Positions 36,844-47,502 are shown, numbered from the stretch's first letter. The stretch is DNA of 64,000 nucleotides from Mastigocoleus testarum BC008 (GCF_001456025.1 NZ_LMTZ01000099.1:1-64000), one strand, 5' to 3'. Numbers and translations are program-made. The notes: generated from the letters alone by a model not told the origin.

Positions 36844-39800
36844 GTGCTGTATTATCAAGTTATTCGGAATAAAAAAAGTAAGAAAGCCTTAGATGTTCAA
36901 GGTAACTCCATAGATGATGGAGGAAATATCCATCAATACGATGCCCATAAAGGAGACAATCAACGGTGGAAATTTATTCGGGAAAGTGAGTATTACCTGA
37001 TTCAAAGTAAAAAAAGTAGTAAATATTTAAATATTCATAATGCTTCTTCTAGTGATGGAGCTAATCTCCAACAGTATCAAAGAAACTATAGAGATAATGA
37101 AAAATGGATATTAGATGGAGGTAGTGATTCTTTCTATATTATTAATAAGAATAGTAACAAAGTAATTGATGTAGAAGGTAAATCAACAGAAAGTGGAGCA
37201 AATGTTCATCAGTGGAAGAAGCATAGTAGCCAGCAATATCATCAGCTTTGGTATCGCGAGCAAACTAACGAACATTGTAATAAGAAGATTCGCAATGCCC
37301 AAGATAATTGGAATGCCAAGAAAACAGAATTAAATGCCAAAATAGCTCAAAGAGATAAATTAATTGGCGAACGAGATGCAGACAGAACTAATTTAGGAAA
37401 TCTGAAAGATCAACTTAATAATTTACAGGAAGAATTACAAGGGCTAAATGACGAACTAATAAAGGGTATCTCTGAAACTCAGCAATCTTCCCAATCAATG
37501 ACGGAATTAAACCAAGACCGAAGGGGATTGGTTACTAACGGTGCAATTTTAGGTTTTGCTCGTCCTATCAGTTCACTCAATGCCATTGAAACCTGCGAAG
37601 GTAATGTACAACTGAGCTACTTTGATGAGGAAGGCAAAATGCGGCAAACCAATTTTGATGCGACTGCTGATAGCCGTAATGCCTCATTTGAGCAGTGGAT
37701 TCCCGATAAATTACCCTTGTGCTTCAAATTTTCTGGCAATAATTATGTTAATTGTGAGAATAACATCGATCTCGCCAATTCCAGTTTTACTATTGAATTT
37801 TGGGCAAAACGTGATGAAATTGGTAATGAAGATCAACTTATTGTCAGTCAAGGAGAAGCAGACACAAACAAAGGATTACATATCGGTTTCCGTAAAGATG
37901 GACAACTAACCTTTGGCTTTTTCCGCAACGACCACGATACCAAAAGCACTTACAACGATCTAGAATGGCATTACTGGTCGTGTGTTTATGACATTGTAAA
38001 TCGAACCAGAATTATTTATCGAGATGGGGAAACAGTTGCAACACATTACAGAGATAGTGAAGAAGTTGCAACACCAGAGGAAGTCGATGAATATGAGGGT
38101 TCAGGTGATTTTATTCTTGGGAGCAGTTTTGAGCGGAATAAATTTTTCAGCGGAAAATTAGCAGAAGTCCGAATTTGGAATGTTGCATTGAGTGCTGAAG
38201 AAGTTGCGGTTAATCATAAAATCCGACTCAGTGGAAACGAACCTGGATTACTCGCATATTATCCTTTAAATGAGTTAAATGTAGTCAGAGATTATTCAGA
38301 ACAAAATGAAGAAAATGCATCAATTGAAGGTTCTAGCAATTGGTGGGGATGCACCGCACCAATAGGAAAAATTAAATCATCAGTAATGTTTTTTGATGGT
38401 AGCAATGATTATGTAGAAGTTTCTTACAAGGAAGAACTAAACCCTGAGAACTTTAGCATTTCCTGTTGGGTAAAAGTAACAGGTGGCGAAAATACCTATC
38501 GCTCAGTTATCACATCAAGAGATGTTTCTCCTCAAAGAGGTTATCTCATTTATGCTGCAAATGATAATACTTGGCAGTTTTGGGTAGGAACAAAAAGTTC
38601 TGAATGGAAAGTCTTGAAAGGTTCAGAGGTGTTTTTAAACAAATGGACTCATTTGGCAGCAACCTACAACAAGAATGAAACCAAACTAAAATTTTATGTT
38701 GATGGGGATTTAGTGAAGGAAGAACAGCAGGTTGAATTAGCTTTGAATGAAAGTAAACCCTTACGAATTGGAGCAGGAGTAACAGAAAAAGAACCTCGTT
38801 ATTTTTTCAATGGTTACATTAGCGAAGTTAGTGTCTGGAATAAAGCTCTTACACAGTCAGAAATACAAGCTAATGTACACAAAAGGCTCATAGGCAAAGA
38901 AGATGGCTTAGTTAGCTACTGGCAACTGAATGCAATTCAAGATGACCAAGAAAATCGAATAGTTGTAGATTTGGCAGCCCAACACAACGGCACTGTGAAG
39001 AACAAACCCACCATCACATCAGACGATGGTGACCTAATTAGCTGCGAATATAGCACTATCGGTATAAATCCCGTAAACAATAAAAAAGCTGCCATGATGA
39101 GGCGTTTCTTTGCCTTTGTTAGCAAGGATGGCGTTAATATATTACCGGATAAACGGGTAGAAACCTTAGAACTCAAATGGATTGGTAACGCCCAATTTCA
39201 ACCAACTTTACTGGGATATATTGAAGGAGCGCCACCCGTACCGAGCGAAAACTTAACCCTAGAAGACAACTATAACAACGCTACTTCTGTAGAACTCATC
39301 TCCTCCGAAGATATTTCCTATAGTTGGGAGCGCAGTCAAGATTCAGGAAAAGGTGAAACATTATCTTTGTTCAGTGGAGTTGAGCAAGAAATTGATATTC
39401 AAAAAGGTATCGGATTATTAGTTGGTGAAACCGCTCTAGAAGCTAAAGCTGGTTTTCAAGGTGACTTCTCTTTTTCCTCTAACACCCTTAATAGCAGTAA
39501 CGTTTCATCTTCTTCTGGTTTAAACATCACCAATAAATTAAATTTAGTTGGGACTCCGGAATATAAAGCAAAATTTCCGCACTTGGGTAAACGCTTTATC
39601 CCCAAAAATGTCGGCTACGCACTAGTTGTATCTGGCTTAGCAGATGTTTACGTACTGCGTCTTACCCGCAGCAAGCAAATGGTAAGTTACAAAATTGAAC
39701 CCAATGAAGATATTCCCCTAGATGTCAATACTATTACTTTCTTAATCAATCCGTCATATACCATGAATGGTAGCCTTGATGGAATGACAGGAAGTAACGC

Positions 39801-40902
39801 AAGCAACAACAGCTTTTTCCAAGACGTACCAGAAATGCGATCGCAATATGGCTCTCTTTACCCAGCCAGTTATTTCCGTTTGTCAGAAGCATATCAATTG
39901 AAAGAACAAATTGATTATCGAGATCGCCAAAGACAAGCTTATTTCGATCAGTTTAATACCCTTGGAGTTAGTGAAGGTTCTTTAGATGATGAAACAAATA
40001 ATGCCGGTTACTACAGTGAAGAAACTGCTATCGGACAAGAAGATTCAACAAAAGAGCTTGATGAAGAAATTCAAAAGTTGAAACAAGAGATAAAAGAGCT
40101 TGAGAAAAAGGATAAATCGCCAGGGTTATCGTCAGAGGAAAGAGAGAGCTTGATTGAAAAAAGGCAACAGCTAGCTGAGAAGGAAGATAAACAAAAAGAG
40201 GCATTAAAACAGAGAATTAAAGAACTAGAGAGTTTAAAATCTTCTAGCGAAGATACAGCAGACCAGAAAAAGAAAGAGATACAAGCCCGGTTTGAAAGTA
40301 CATCTCAAAAAGTTCATGCCACTGAAAGTTTTGCAAACTGGCAAACAAAGATGGAGAATATCCAAATTTTAGCAGGGAAGCGCAATATCGTTAATACCTA
40401 TGTCTGGGATGCAGATGGAGGAATTTATTCCGAAAGCCAACAATTTGCGAATACCTTTGAACATACCGTTGGTGGTTCCTTTAGTTTAGATGCTGCTGAT
40501 GGTTTTCAAGGTGGCTTTAAAGTGTTTGGAGTAGGTCACGAGTTACAGGCACAAGCAACTTATCATCTTACCCAAACAATGATCAAGACAGAAAGTCGGA
40601 GTAAGGGCTTTGAGTTGAATGTTAATATTGGCGAAGTAGAAAATAGAGGTATTACAGATCACAACGATCGCCCTATCTTACCCGGTGAGAAAGTAGATCG
40701 CTATCGCTTTATGAGTTTTTACCTAGAAGGTAGCACCAATAACTTCAATGATTTCTTTGACTATGTAGTTGACCCCGAATGGTTAGCCAGTAATGATGAA
40801 GAAGCTCGTGCCTTACGTCAAGTTGATACAAGCTCACCCAACAAAACCTGGCGAGTTTTGCATCGCGTTACCTATGTAGAACGTCCAAGCTTGAAAAGTT
40901 AG
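36844..40902 (+). CDS. giant lectin/LamG multidomain protein, 5' end modified by IS630
   Basis: A 1352-residue protein beginning at GTG 36844, which is inside the right end of the IS; the native start was therefore lost or replaced. Residues 1-135 form a ricin-B-type beta-trefoil (YYQVIRNKKSKKALDVQG, with repeated Q.W/QRW ends). A coiled coil follows (140-215), then two LamG/jellyroll domains (about 290-480 and 512-710). The remaining 640 residues hold two long beta-rich stretches separated by a coiled coil (1066-1152). No signal peptide is left. It may be a surface adhesin or a toxin-like protein; no enzymatic motif is seen. A terminator follows at 40914. Confidence 0.82.
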   Translation: MLYYQVIRNKKSKKALDVQGNSIDDGGNIHQYDAHKGDNQRWKFIRESEYYLIQSKKSSKYLNIHNASSSDGANLQQYQRNYRDNEKWILDGGSDSFYIINKNSNKVIDVEGKSTESGANVHQWKKHSSQQYHQLWYREQTNEHCNKKIRNAQDNWNAKKTELNAKIAQRDKLIGERDADRTNLGNLKDQLNNLQEELQGLNDELIKGISETQQSSQSMTELNQDRRGLVTNGAILGFARPISSLNAIETCEGNVQLSYFDEEGKMRQTNFDATADSRNASFEQWIPDKLPLCFKFSGNNYVNCENNIDLANSSFTIEFWAKRDEIGNEDQLIVSQGEADTNKGLHIGFRKDGQLTFGFFRNDHDTKSTYNDLEWHYWSCVYDIVNRTRIIYRDGETVATHYRDSEEVATPEEVDEYEGSGDFILGSSFERNKFFSGKLAEVRIWNVALSAEEVAVNHKIRLSGNEPGLLAYYPLNELNVVRDYSEQNEENASIEGSSNWWGCTAPIGKIKSSVMFFDGSNDYVEVSYKEELNPENFSISCWVKVTGGENTYRSVITSRDVSPQRGYLIYAANDNTWQFWVGTKSSEWKVLKGSEVFLNKWTHLAATYNKNETKLKFYVDGDLVKEEQQVELALNESKPLRIGAGVTEKEPRYFFNGYISEVSVWNKALTQSEIQANVHKRLIGKEDGLVSYWQLNAIQDDQENRIVVDLAAQHNGTVKNKPTITSDDGDLISCEYSTIGINPVNNKKAAMMRRFFAFVSKDGVNILPDKRVETLELKWIGNAQFQPTLLGYIEGAPPVPSENLTLEDNYNNATSVELISSEDISYSWERSQDSGKGETLSLFSGVEQEIDIQKGIGLLVGETALEAKAGFQGDFSFSSNTLNSSNVSSSSGLNITNKLNLVGTPEYKAKFPHLGKRFIPKNVGYALVVSGLADVYVLRLTRSKQMVSYKIEPNEDIPLDVNTITFLINPSYTMNGSLDGMTGSNASNNSFFQDVPEMRSQYGSLYPASYFRLSEAYQLKEQIDYRDRQRQAYFDQFNTLGVSEGSLDDETNNAGYYSEETAIGQEDSTKELDEEIQKLKQEIKELEKKDKSPGLSSEERESLIEKRQQLAEKEDKQKEALKQRIKELESLKSSSEDTADQKKKEIQARFESTSQKVHATESFANWQTKMENIQILAGKRNIVNTYVWDADGGIYSESQQFANTFEHTVGGSFSLDAADGFQGGFKVFGVGHELQAQATYHLTQTMIKTESRSKGFELNVNIGEVENRGITDHNDRPILPGEKVDRYRFMSFYLEGSTNNFNDFFDYVVDPEWLASNDEEARALRQVDTSSPNKTWRVLHRVTYVERPSLKS

Positions 40903-40913
40903 ATAAGGGATTC

Positions 40914-40942
40914 AAAAACGGATGGAATAGACATCCGTTTTT
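40914..40942 (+). terminator. rho-independent terminator of the lectin gene
   Basis: A perfect 11-bp stem AAAAACGGATG/CATCCGTTTTT with a 7-nt loop, ending in the T-run of its own arm. It is 12 bp after the stop codon at 40902 and reads as a terminator on both strands. Confidence 0.85.
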
Positions 40943-41429
40943 CCCATAATCATCCTACGCGCGATCCCATCCGTTGCTAATACCCATCCACTGCTAAATA
41001 TTTACACTTCAACAGGACTCACGCAACGTTAGCATAGCGTGTCCGTAGGACATAGATTTGTCATTGCGACTGAAACGCAGTGTAGGGAAGCAATCCCTCG
41101 AAATGATTGTTGTCGTATGTATAAGTTTTAACTAATTTTATTTCAGTTTTTTAGGTTTTGGTGCAGTTTTCGCCCTTTAGCTTTTCAAAGTTTTTGTGAT
41201 AAATTTTCCAAGTATAAAGCTTTGTTTACTGTTGTGCTATTCGCCCAATTTCTGATAATTGTATTTTCCCAGAAATAATATCTCCGAAAAAACAGGTTTT
41301 ATCTTGCGTGCATATGGTGACAAAATAATACCCATTTGCAGCATAATCTCGATTTGGTAAACGTGTAGATTTAACTCGATATTTATTTTTGAATTTAAAA
41401 TCCATCGGTTATTGGTTTTTCCACAAAAC

Positions 41430-41459
41430 TGTAGAGACGTTGCATGCAACGTCTCTACA
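41430..41459. repeat. 30-bp perfect palindrome of the GTAGAGACGT family
   Basis: TGTAGAGACGTTGCA followed by its exact complement. The same outer 12 bases occur at 44846-44875 (inside chlH) and, split by other repeats, at 56084-56198. Confidence 0.85.
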
Positions 41460-41532
41460 TCGGATATACCTACAAATGGAACATCCCTACAATGTTGATT
41501 TCTACAGAATTTATAACCGATTCGGTAATCAA

Positions 41533-44500
41533 CTACTCAATCCCTTCAATCCGATCCTCAGCTTCCTGATACAACTGTTGCAGTAACTCCAAATTCTCAT
41601 CACTGGTTTCCCAGTAACCCCGACCATTAGCTTCCAACAAAGTTGTCACCATCTTGCGGAAAGAATTAGGATTCAGGTTGAGCAACCTTTCCTGCATTTC
41701 CCGATCTTTCATAAAGGTGTCGTTCGCATCTTCATAGATCCAGTTATCAACGGAACCCGAAGTAGCACTCCAACCAACGGTATTAACCAACCGTTTCGAT
41801 AATTCCCGCACCCCTTCATAACCGTGGGAAAGCATTCCTTCATACCATTTAGGATTCAATAATTTAGTCCGAGAATCCAAACGCACGGTTTCCGATAAGG
41901 TACGCACCTGAGCATTTGCTGTGGTGGTATCTGCCATGTAAGAAGCTGGCATTTTACCGTCTTCCCGCAAACTAGCAACTACCTTGGTGGGGTCAGAATC
42001 GTAGTAGTGGGAAACATCAGTTAAGCTAATTTCGCTGGAGTCCAGATTTTGGAAAGTAACTTCAGCTGTCTTCAAAGTAGTTTCAAAGATTTTCCGGGAA
42101 TTTTCCATCATTCCAGGGTTATCAGCACTGAAAGCAAAGGATTTACGTTTGAGGTACATTTCCTGTAACTCTTGTTCGCTTTCCCAACTGCTGTTTTCTA
42201 CCGCTAAGTTGATGTTAGATGAATAGGAACCGGATGCATTGGAAAATACGCGGGTAGCTGCTTGACGTATATTAATTCCCAATTCTTCCGCTTGTTCCAT
42301 TGCATGTTTGCGGACAAAGTTCATTTCCAAGGGTTCTTCTGCTTCCGCAGCCATTTTCACCGCTTGATCGAGCAGGTTCATTTGGTTAATGAACAGGTCG
42401 CGGAATACTCCAGAACAGTTAATTACTACGTCAATTCTGGGACGTCCCAACTCTTCCAAAGGAATTAACTCTAGTTTATTAACCCTTCCCAAAGCATCGG
42501 GAACTGGACGCACCCCTACCATCCACATAATTTGGGCGAGTGATTCCCCGTAGGTTTTTATATTGTCGGTACCCCAAAGTACACAAGCAATTGTTTCGGG
42601 ATAGTTACCGCCGTTCTCCCGCATTTGCCTTTCTAGCAAGCGTTCCACAACGATTTTCGCTGACTGTACCGCTGCTTGGGTGGGTATTGCTTGGGGGTCG
42701 AGGGCGTGAATATTTTTACCGGTGGGTAATACATCAGGATTGCGGATTGGGTCGCCACCGGGTCCAGGAAGAACATATTCACCTTCTAAACCTTTGAGTA
42801 ATGCTCCCAATTCATTGTCGGCGCAAACTTGCTGTAAGCAGAATTCCAAGTATTCAAATAAGGGTTTGATGGCTTCCTTATCTACCTTGGTGTAACCTGC
42901 ATTGTGCAGTACTTCGATCCAAGGTTCTTTTTTACCCATATTTAAGAAATTCAACTTGGAAACTAGGGAAACCCTACCTTCGGCGTCGATTTGCGCTCTG
43001 ACCATGGAACCAACGGTTTCGCGAGTAAGCATGGTAATGTCTTGCAACAATTGGACGTCTTCTAAAACGCCTTTGTCACTGTTGCGGTAAATTTCTTCGA
43101 TATCGCGATCAATACTTTCGGCGATAATCCTTTGCAAACTCTTGATTCCTTCTTCGGAACGATCCAAACCGGCGATATTTACCAGAGTTGCGATCGCTTC
43201 TTCTGCACTAGGAGGTTTTCCGACAACGTGCAATCCACAAGGTAGAAGTCGCGATTCGATTTCCATTAACTTGCGGTATACAATCCCGACGATATTATCC
43301 CGCTCTTCGGAACTCATATCCTTGGCGTCAGTTTCCGGGAGGTCAATATCTTTATCTAGATTTACCATCCGGCATTTATCCATGATGGTATTAACAATGG
43401 GAATACCGCGACCGGAATCTTTCAGGGTTTGGTAGGAAGCAATTAACTCGCTGAGTTCTTTTAACCCCTTGTATAAACCTGCATTTTCCGCCGGGGGAGT
43501 CAAATAGGAAATTGTCTCGGCGTAGCTGCGACGCTTAGCAATTGTGGCTTCACTAGGATTATTGGCTGCGTAATAATACAGATTGGGAATGCTACCAATT
43601 AAGTTATCTGGGTAACACTCATTGGACATACCCATTTGCTTCCCGGGCATAAATTCCAAGGAACCGTGGGTTCCAAAGTGTAGTACCGCATCAGCACCCC
43701 AAATTCTTTCTAGGTAGGTGTAATAAGCAGCAAAACCGTGGTGGGGACTTGCAGAGCGAGAGAACAACAACCGCATCGGGTCGCCTTCATAACCGAAAGT
43801 TGGTTGTACCCCAATAAATACATTACCGAATGACTTACCGTAAACCAACAGATTTTGTCCATCGCTGTTGAGATGTCCTGGTGGTGGACCCCAGTTTTCT
43901 TCCAAACGCTGGGAGTATGGTGTCAATTCTTCATATTCAGGAACCGACATCCGGTAAGCAATATTTAGTTCGGGGCTAGCATACTGGGCTTGGGCGTCAT
44001 GAATTACCTCTTCCATTAACTCTTTGGCGCTACCAGGTAATTCCGGTAAATCATAGCCATTATTCTTCAGGGCTTTCATTACCTCGTAAATGGAACCAAA
44101 CACGTCCAGATACGCAGCCGTTCCCACATTACCTTTATCCGGTGGGAAACTAAATACAGTAATTGCTACCTTCTTATCTAGCTTGGGCTTGCGACGCAAA
44201 CTCGCCCATTTTAACGCTCTACCAGCAACAGCTTCTACCCGATCCTGCAGTGCGATCGCTTTACCGGTGGTACCATCCCTACCCGACAAAATAATCGGTT
44301 CAATCGCCCCATCTAACTCCGGAATGGCAATTTGCAACGCCACCTGAATGGGATGCAAACCTAAATCGCTATCCATCCACTCCTCAGTGGTTTGGAAAAC
44401 CAAAGGTAAGGCTACCATATAAGGGCGATTTAAGCGCTTGAGAGATTCAATTGCTTTGGGATGATCTTGTCTTGCAGGTCCACCTACCAGAGCAAAACCC

Positions 44501-45519
44501 GTCAGGGATACTACAGCATCAACCAACGAGCTATTGGTCGCCGAATCGTAGAAGTAAGCATCCACAGGCTTGGAAAAGTCCAAACCGCCAGCGAAAACTG
44601 GCACAACCCGCGCCCCCATGGATTCCAATTCCTGGACAATTGCCACATAATGGGCATCATCACCGGTAACCAAATGGGTACGCTGTAATACCAAACCCAC
44701 ACAAGGTGCTAAAGGATCTTTTAAATCTTGAGAAATATCTTTGCGGCTGCTGTACCAATTGAGGTATTCCTTAACATCCTCATACATTGTGGTGGCTAAA
44801 GGATGCCATATCCCCATATCGGGATAAACAACAGGTTGCTCATATTGTAGAGACGTTCCATGGAACGTCTCTACATCTTTTAATACATATTTATCAGCCA
44901 GCATCAGCAAGAAGTTTTCCAGATTTTCTGGGGAACCACCCAACCAATACTGAAAACTAAGCATAAAATTCCTAGCATCCTGGGCTTTATCCATCGGAAG
45001 GAACTTCAAAACTTGCGGTAACGTCCGCAGTAACTTGAGCATTCCATCTTGAAAAGAAGCACCAGACTTTTCCTTGCGCTTACGCATGAATTGTGCTATT
45101 GCACTCTTGGATTGTCCCAATTGTGCCAAAGAAAAGCTACCCATTTTATTGAGGCGCATAACTTCTGGCATGGAAGGGAAAACCACTGCAACATCTAAAT
45201 TGTCGCGGTGTGGCTTGACCGCTTCCGCTAATTTTTGGGCTAAATCTTCGATAAAAATCAGCGAGGCGATGAAAACGTTGGCAGTTTCTATATCGCGCTT
45301 GAACTCCTCATAGTTCTCTTGGTCTCGGAGTTCCTCGATCAAATAACCACTAACTTCGATCGCTAAATTAGGGTTATTGGCGTTAATTACTCTTACCGCT
45401 TGGGAGAGTGCGCTCTGATACTGGGACTCTAGCACGACATAGACCACCTTAATTAAATGTCGCCCCCCGAGATTTTCTGGCGCGATATGTCTGATGGTGG
45501 ACTTGACGTGGGTGAACAT
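41533..45519 (-). CDS. chlH: magnesium chelatase subunit H
   Basis: A 1328-residue ChlH, the porphyrin-binding large subunit that inserts Mg2+ into protoporphyrin IX with ChlI and ChlD. The start MFTHVKSTIRHIAPENL and the body (PEVMRLNKMGSFSLAQLGQ, FHFGTHGSLEFMPGKQMGMS, NTVGWSATSG near the end) are those of cyanobacterial ChlH, and length is close to normal. About residue 220 a palindrome adds VETFHGTSLQ between LADKYVLKD and YEQPVVYPDMGIWHP without shifting the frame; ChlH proteins usually pass directly from one to the other. It is divergent from the LpxB-like gene with 271 bp between starts. Confidence 0.95.
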   Translation of the reverse strand: MFTHVKSTIRHIAPENLGGRHLIKVVYVVLESQYQSALSQAVRVINANNPNLAIEVSGYLIEELRDQENYEEFKRDIETANVFIASLIFIEDLAQKLAEAVKPHRDNLDVAVVFPSMPEVMRLNKMGSFSLAQLGQSKSAIAQFMRKRKEKSGASFQDGMLKLLRTLPQVLKFLPMDKAQDARNFMLSFQYWLGGSPENLENFLLMLADKYVLKDVETFHGTSLQYEQPVVYPDMGIWHPLATTMYEDVKEYLNWYSSRKDISQDLKDPLAPCVGLVLQRTHLVTGDDAHYVAIVQELESMGARVVPVFAGGLDFSKPVDAYFYDSATNSSLVDAVVSLTGFALVGGPARQDHPKAIESLKRLNRPYMVALPLVFQTTEEWMDSDLGLHPIQVALQIAIPELDGAIEPIILSGRDGTTGKAIALQDRVEAVAGRALKWASLRRKPKLDKKVAITVFSFPPDKGNVGTAAYLDVFGSIYEVMKALKNNGYDLPELPGSAKELMEEVIHDAQAQYASPELNIAYRMSVPEYEELTPYSQRLEENWGPPPGHLNSDGQNLLVYGKSFGNVFIGVQPTFGYEGDPMRLLFSRSASPHHGFAAYYTYLERIWGADAVLHFGTHGSLEFMPGKQMGMSNECYPDNLIGSIPNLYYYAANNPSEATIAKRRSYAETISYLTPPAENAGLYKGLKELSELIASYQTLKDSGRGIPIVNTIMDKCRMVNLDKDIDLPETDAKDMSSEERDNIVGIVYRKLMEIESRLLPCGLHVVGKPPSAEEAIATLVNIAGLDRSEEGIKSLQRIIAESIDRDIEEIYRNSDKGVLEDVQLLQDITMLTRETVGSMVRAQIDAEGRVSLVSKLNFLNMGKKEPWIEVLHNAGYTKVDKEAIKPLFEYLEFCLQQVCADNELGALLKGLEGEYVLPGPGGDPIRNPDVLPTGKNIHALDPQAIPTQAAVQSAKIVVERLLERQMRENGGNYPETIACVLWGTDNIKTYGESLAQIMWMVGVRPVPDALGRVNKLELIPLEELGRPRIDVVINCSGVFRDLFINQMNLLDQAVKMAAEAEEPLEMNFVRKHAMEQAEELGINIRQAATRVFSNASGSYSSNINLAVENSSWESEQELQEMYLKRKSFAFSADNPGMMENSRKIFETTLKTAEVTFQNLDSSEISLTDVSHYYDSDPTKVVASLREDGKMPASYMADTTTANAQVRTLSETVRLDSRTKLLNPKWYEGMLSHGYEGVRELSKRLVNTVGWSATSGSVDNWIYEDANDTFMKDREMQERLLNLNPNSFRKMVTTLLEANGRGYWETSDENLELLQQLYQEAEDRIEGIE
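44846..44875. repeat. 30-bp perfect palindrome inserted in frame in chlH
   Basis: TGTAGAGACGTTCCA and its exact complement. It belongs to the same family as 41430-41459 and encodes VETFHGTSLQ in ChlH. The 30-bp length is a multiple of three, so no frameshift results. Confidence 0.85.
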
Positions 45520-45790
45520 GCTAACGAGGCTCCTTTTGATGCGTGTTCTCTATGCTCGGCAATATCAGTCTTTTTATCAGAAAATAACTCCCAAATTCTG
45601 CTTTTGTAGATTATCTGACACAAAACGATATAAATTCCGAAACATAAATTAATATTTATTTGCATACTGCATTAGCATTTACTCACAAAATATGTATTTT
45701 TGTAAACACGAATAAGGCTGATTTTATGTGGAATTCCGGGAAAATCTATCAAATTCAAAATATTAAAATCAAATTATTAAATTAAAAATA

Positions 45791-47149
45791 ATGGAAAACG
45801 TAGATGTTCTAATTCTTTCCAATGGACCAGGGGAAATAACCACTTGGGTGCGACCAGTAGTTAGGGAATTAAGACGAAAGCTAGGAAAAGATCCAAGCAA
45901 ACTAAGAATTTCCGTAATTTTGTCTCCTTGTCCCAACGCCAGTGGAAAAGAAGCTGCGATCGCGAATTCCTATCCGGAAGTGGATAGAACTCAGGATGCA
46001 AAGCATTTCCTTCGGTTTTTGGTTTGGGGAAAAACAGAGCAAAATTGGCAATGGCGCAAAAAAGGAATAGTTATTTTCCTGGGTGGGGATCAGTTTTTTG
46101 CTGCAATTATTGGGAAAAGACTGGGTTATCGGACGATAGTTTATGCTGAATGGGAGGCGCGCTGGCATAATTTAATCGATCGCTTTGGCGTCATGAAAGC
46201 AGAAGTTTCAGCCAAAATAGATCCCAAATATGCTGATAAATTCACTGTGGTTGGCGACCTAATGCAAGAAGCAAATAGTGATTTGTCATTCTCCCATGAA
46301 AAAGATAAATTTGCCAATCAAAAAGTAAAAGCCAAAGAAATAATTGCTTTCCTTCCCGGTTCAAAGGCGGCAAAATTAACCCAGGGGGTACCATTAAGTT
46401 TAGCGATCGCGGAATATATTCACAGAAAGCGTCCGCAAACGGAATTTATACTTCCCGTTGCGCCGACATTAGATTTAGAAACCCTAGAAAGTTTTGCAAA
46501 TCCCGAAAAAAATCCCTTCACAAAAATTTTTGGGGATGTCTCAGCAAAAATACTTAATCACGAACCAAAAATTATCGTAGAAACTAGTTCAGAAATTAAT
46601 TCAGAAATTAATTCAGAATTTCGACCAGAAATTAACTTGGAAAAGCCAAAACTTAAAACAGCAAACTGCGTCACCATAGAACTTTGGAATCAGCATCCAG
46701 CCTACGAAATTTTATCTCAATGCCAAATTTGCTTAACTACTGTAGGTGCAAATACTGCTGAAATAGGTTCTCTAGCAATACCTATGATTGTATTATTACC
46801 CACACAGCAACTGGACGCAATGCGTTCTTGGGATGGAGTACCGGGAATATTGGCAAATTTACCATTTATTGGTTCTAGTATTGCCAAAACAATCAATTGG
46901 TTTTTCCTGCGTAAAAAAGGCTTATTAGCATGGCCTAACATTTGGGCAGGTAAGGAAGTTGTACCAGAATTAGTAGGCAAACTTCAACCCGAGGAAATTG
47001 GGGAAATGGTTTTAGACTACTTAGAAAATCCAGAAAAACTAGCACAAATGCGATCGCAACTGCAAAGCATTCGCGGAGAAGCAGGAGCAGCAGCAAAATT
47101 AGCAAATATGGTTGAGGAGGAAATTGAGAAATTGGGGATTGGGGATTAG
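45791..47149 (+). CDS. lipid-A-disaccharide synthase-related protein (LpxB-like)
   Basis: A 452-residue protein of the LpxB-related group common to cyanobacteria and chloroplasts (GT-B fold). The start MENVDVLILSNGPGEITTWVRPVV, FLGGDQFFAAIIGKRLG, TIVYAEWEARW, FLPGSKAAKLTQGVPL and LTTVGANTAEIGSLAIPM are diagnostic. The role is unproven; LpxB itself is probably a different gene. Near residue 265 a 12-bp repeat produces INSEINSE. Its C-terminus (LGIGD and stop) is read from the GGGGATT tandem repeat that follows, so the repeat has replaced the original end. Confidence 0.88.
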   Translation: MENVDVLILSNGPGEITTWVRPVVRELRRKLGKDPSKLRISVILSPCPNASGKEAAIANSYPEVDRTQDAKHFLRFLVWGKTEQNWQWRKKGIVIFLGGDQFFAAIIGKRLGYRTIVYAEWEARWHNLIDRFGVMKAEVSAKIDPKYADKFTVVGDLMQEANSDLSFSHEKDKFANQKVKAKEIIAFLPGSKAAKLTQGVPLSLAIAEYIHRKRPQTEFILPVAPTLDLETLESFANPEKNPFTKIFGDVSAKILNHEPKIIVETSSEINSEINSEFRPEINLEKPKLKTANCVTIELWNQHPAYEILSQCQICLTTVGANTAEIGSLAIPMIVLLPTQQLDAMRSWDGVPGILANLPFIGSSIAKTINWFFLRKKGLLAWPNIWAGKEVVPELVGKLQPEEIGEMVLDYLENPEKLAQMRSQLQSIRGEAGAAAKLANMVEEEIEKLGIGD

Positions 47150-47174
47150 GGATTGGGGATTGGGGATTGGCGAT
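47133..47174. repeat. 7-bp tandem repeat (GGGGATT)
   Basis: Six units of TGGGGAT with one TAGGGAT and one TGGCGAT variant. It overlaps the last codons and stop of the LpxB-like gene. This is a short tandem repeat (STRR) of the kind typical of Nostocales. Confidence 0.85.
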
Positions 47175-47285
47175 TAGTGACTGATAACTGTTAACTGTTA
47201 GCGATCTGTAGGTAGCGCAGCTATAGCTATAGCGGGGCGTAAGCACAGACAACTTTAGTGTCTACAGCGCACAATAATGAGTAAT

Positions 47286-47502
<217 letters not shown>

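Larger units (their letters stand above)
35830..36854 (+). mobile_element. IS630 family insertion sequence
   Basis: About 1025 bp bounded by 32-bp terminal inverted repeats (35830-35861 and 36823-36854, 28 of 32 positions identical, ends TAATACAGCA). IS630 elements duplicate a TA target, which fits the TA at each end. It encodes one transposase by a frameshift. The copies of the ends are little diverged, so the element may be young. It lies exactly between a GNAT stump and the first codons of the lectin protein. Confidence 0.9.
40903..41532. other. intergenic region with terminator and interspersed repeats
   Basis: 630 bp between the lectin gene and chlH (convergent). It contains the terminator at 40914-40942, a MITE-like end with palindromes near 41014-41110, and the 30-bp perfect palindrome at 41430-41459. 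No gene is supported. Confidence 0.5.

Noticed and set aside
44451..44702. Several short frames opposite chlH.
   Set aside because: They overlap the chlH coding sequence and show no family features.
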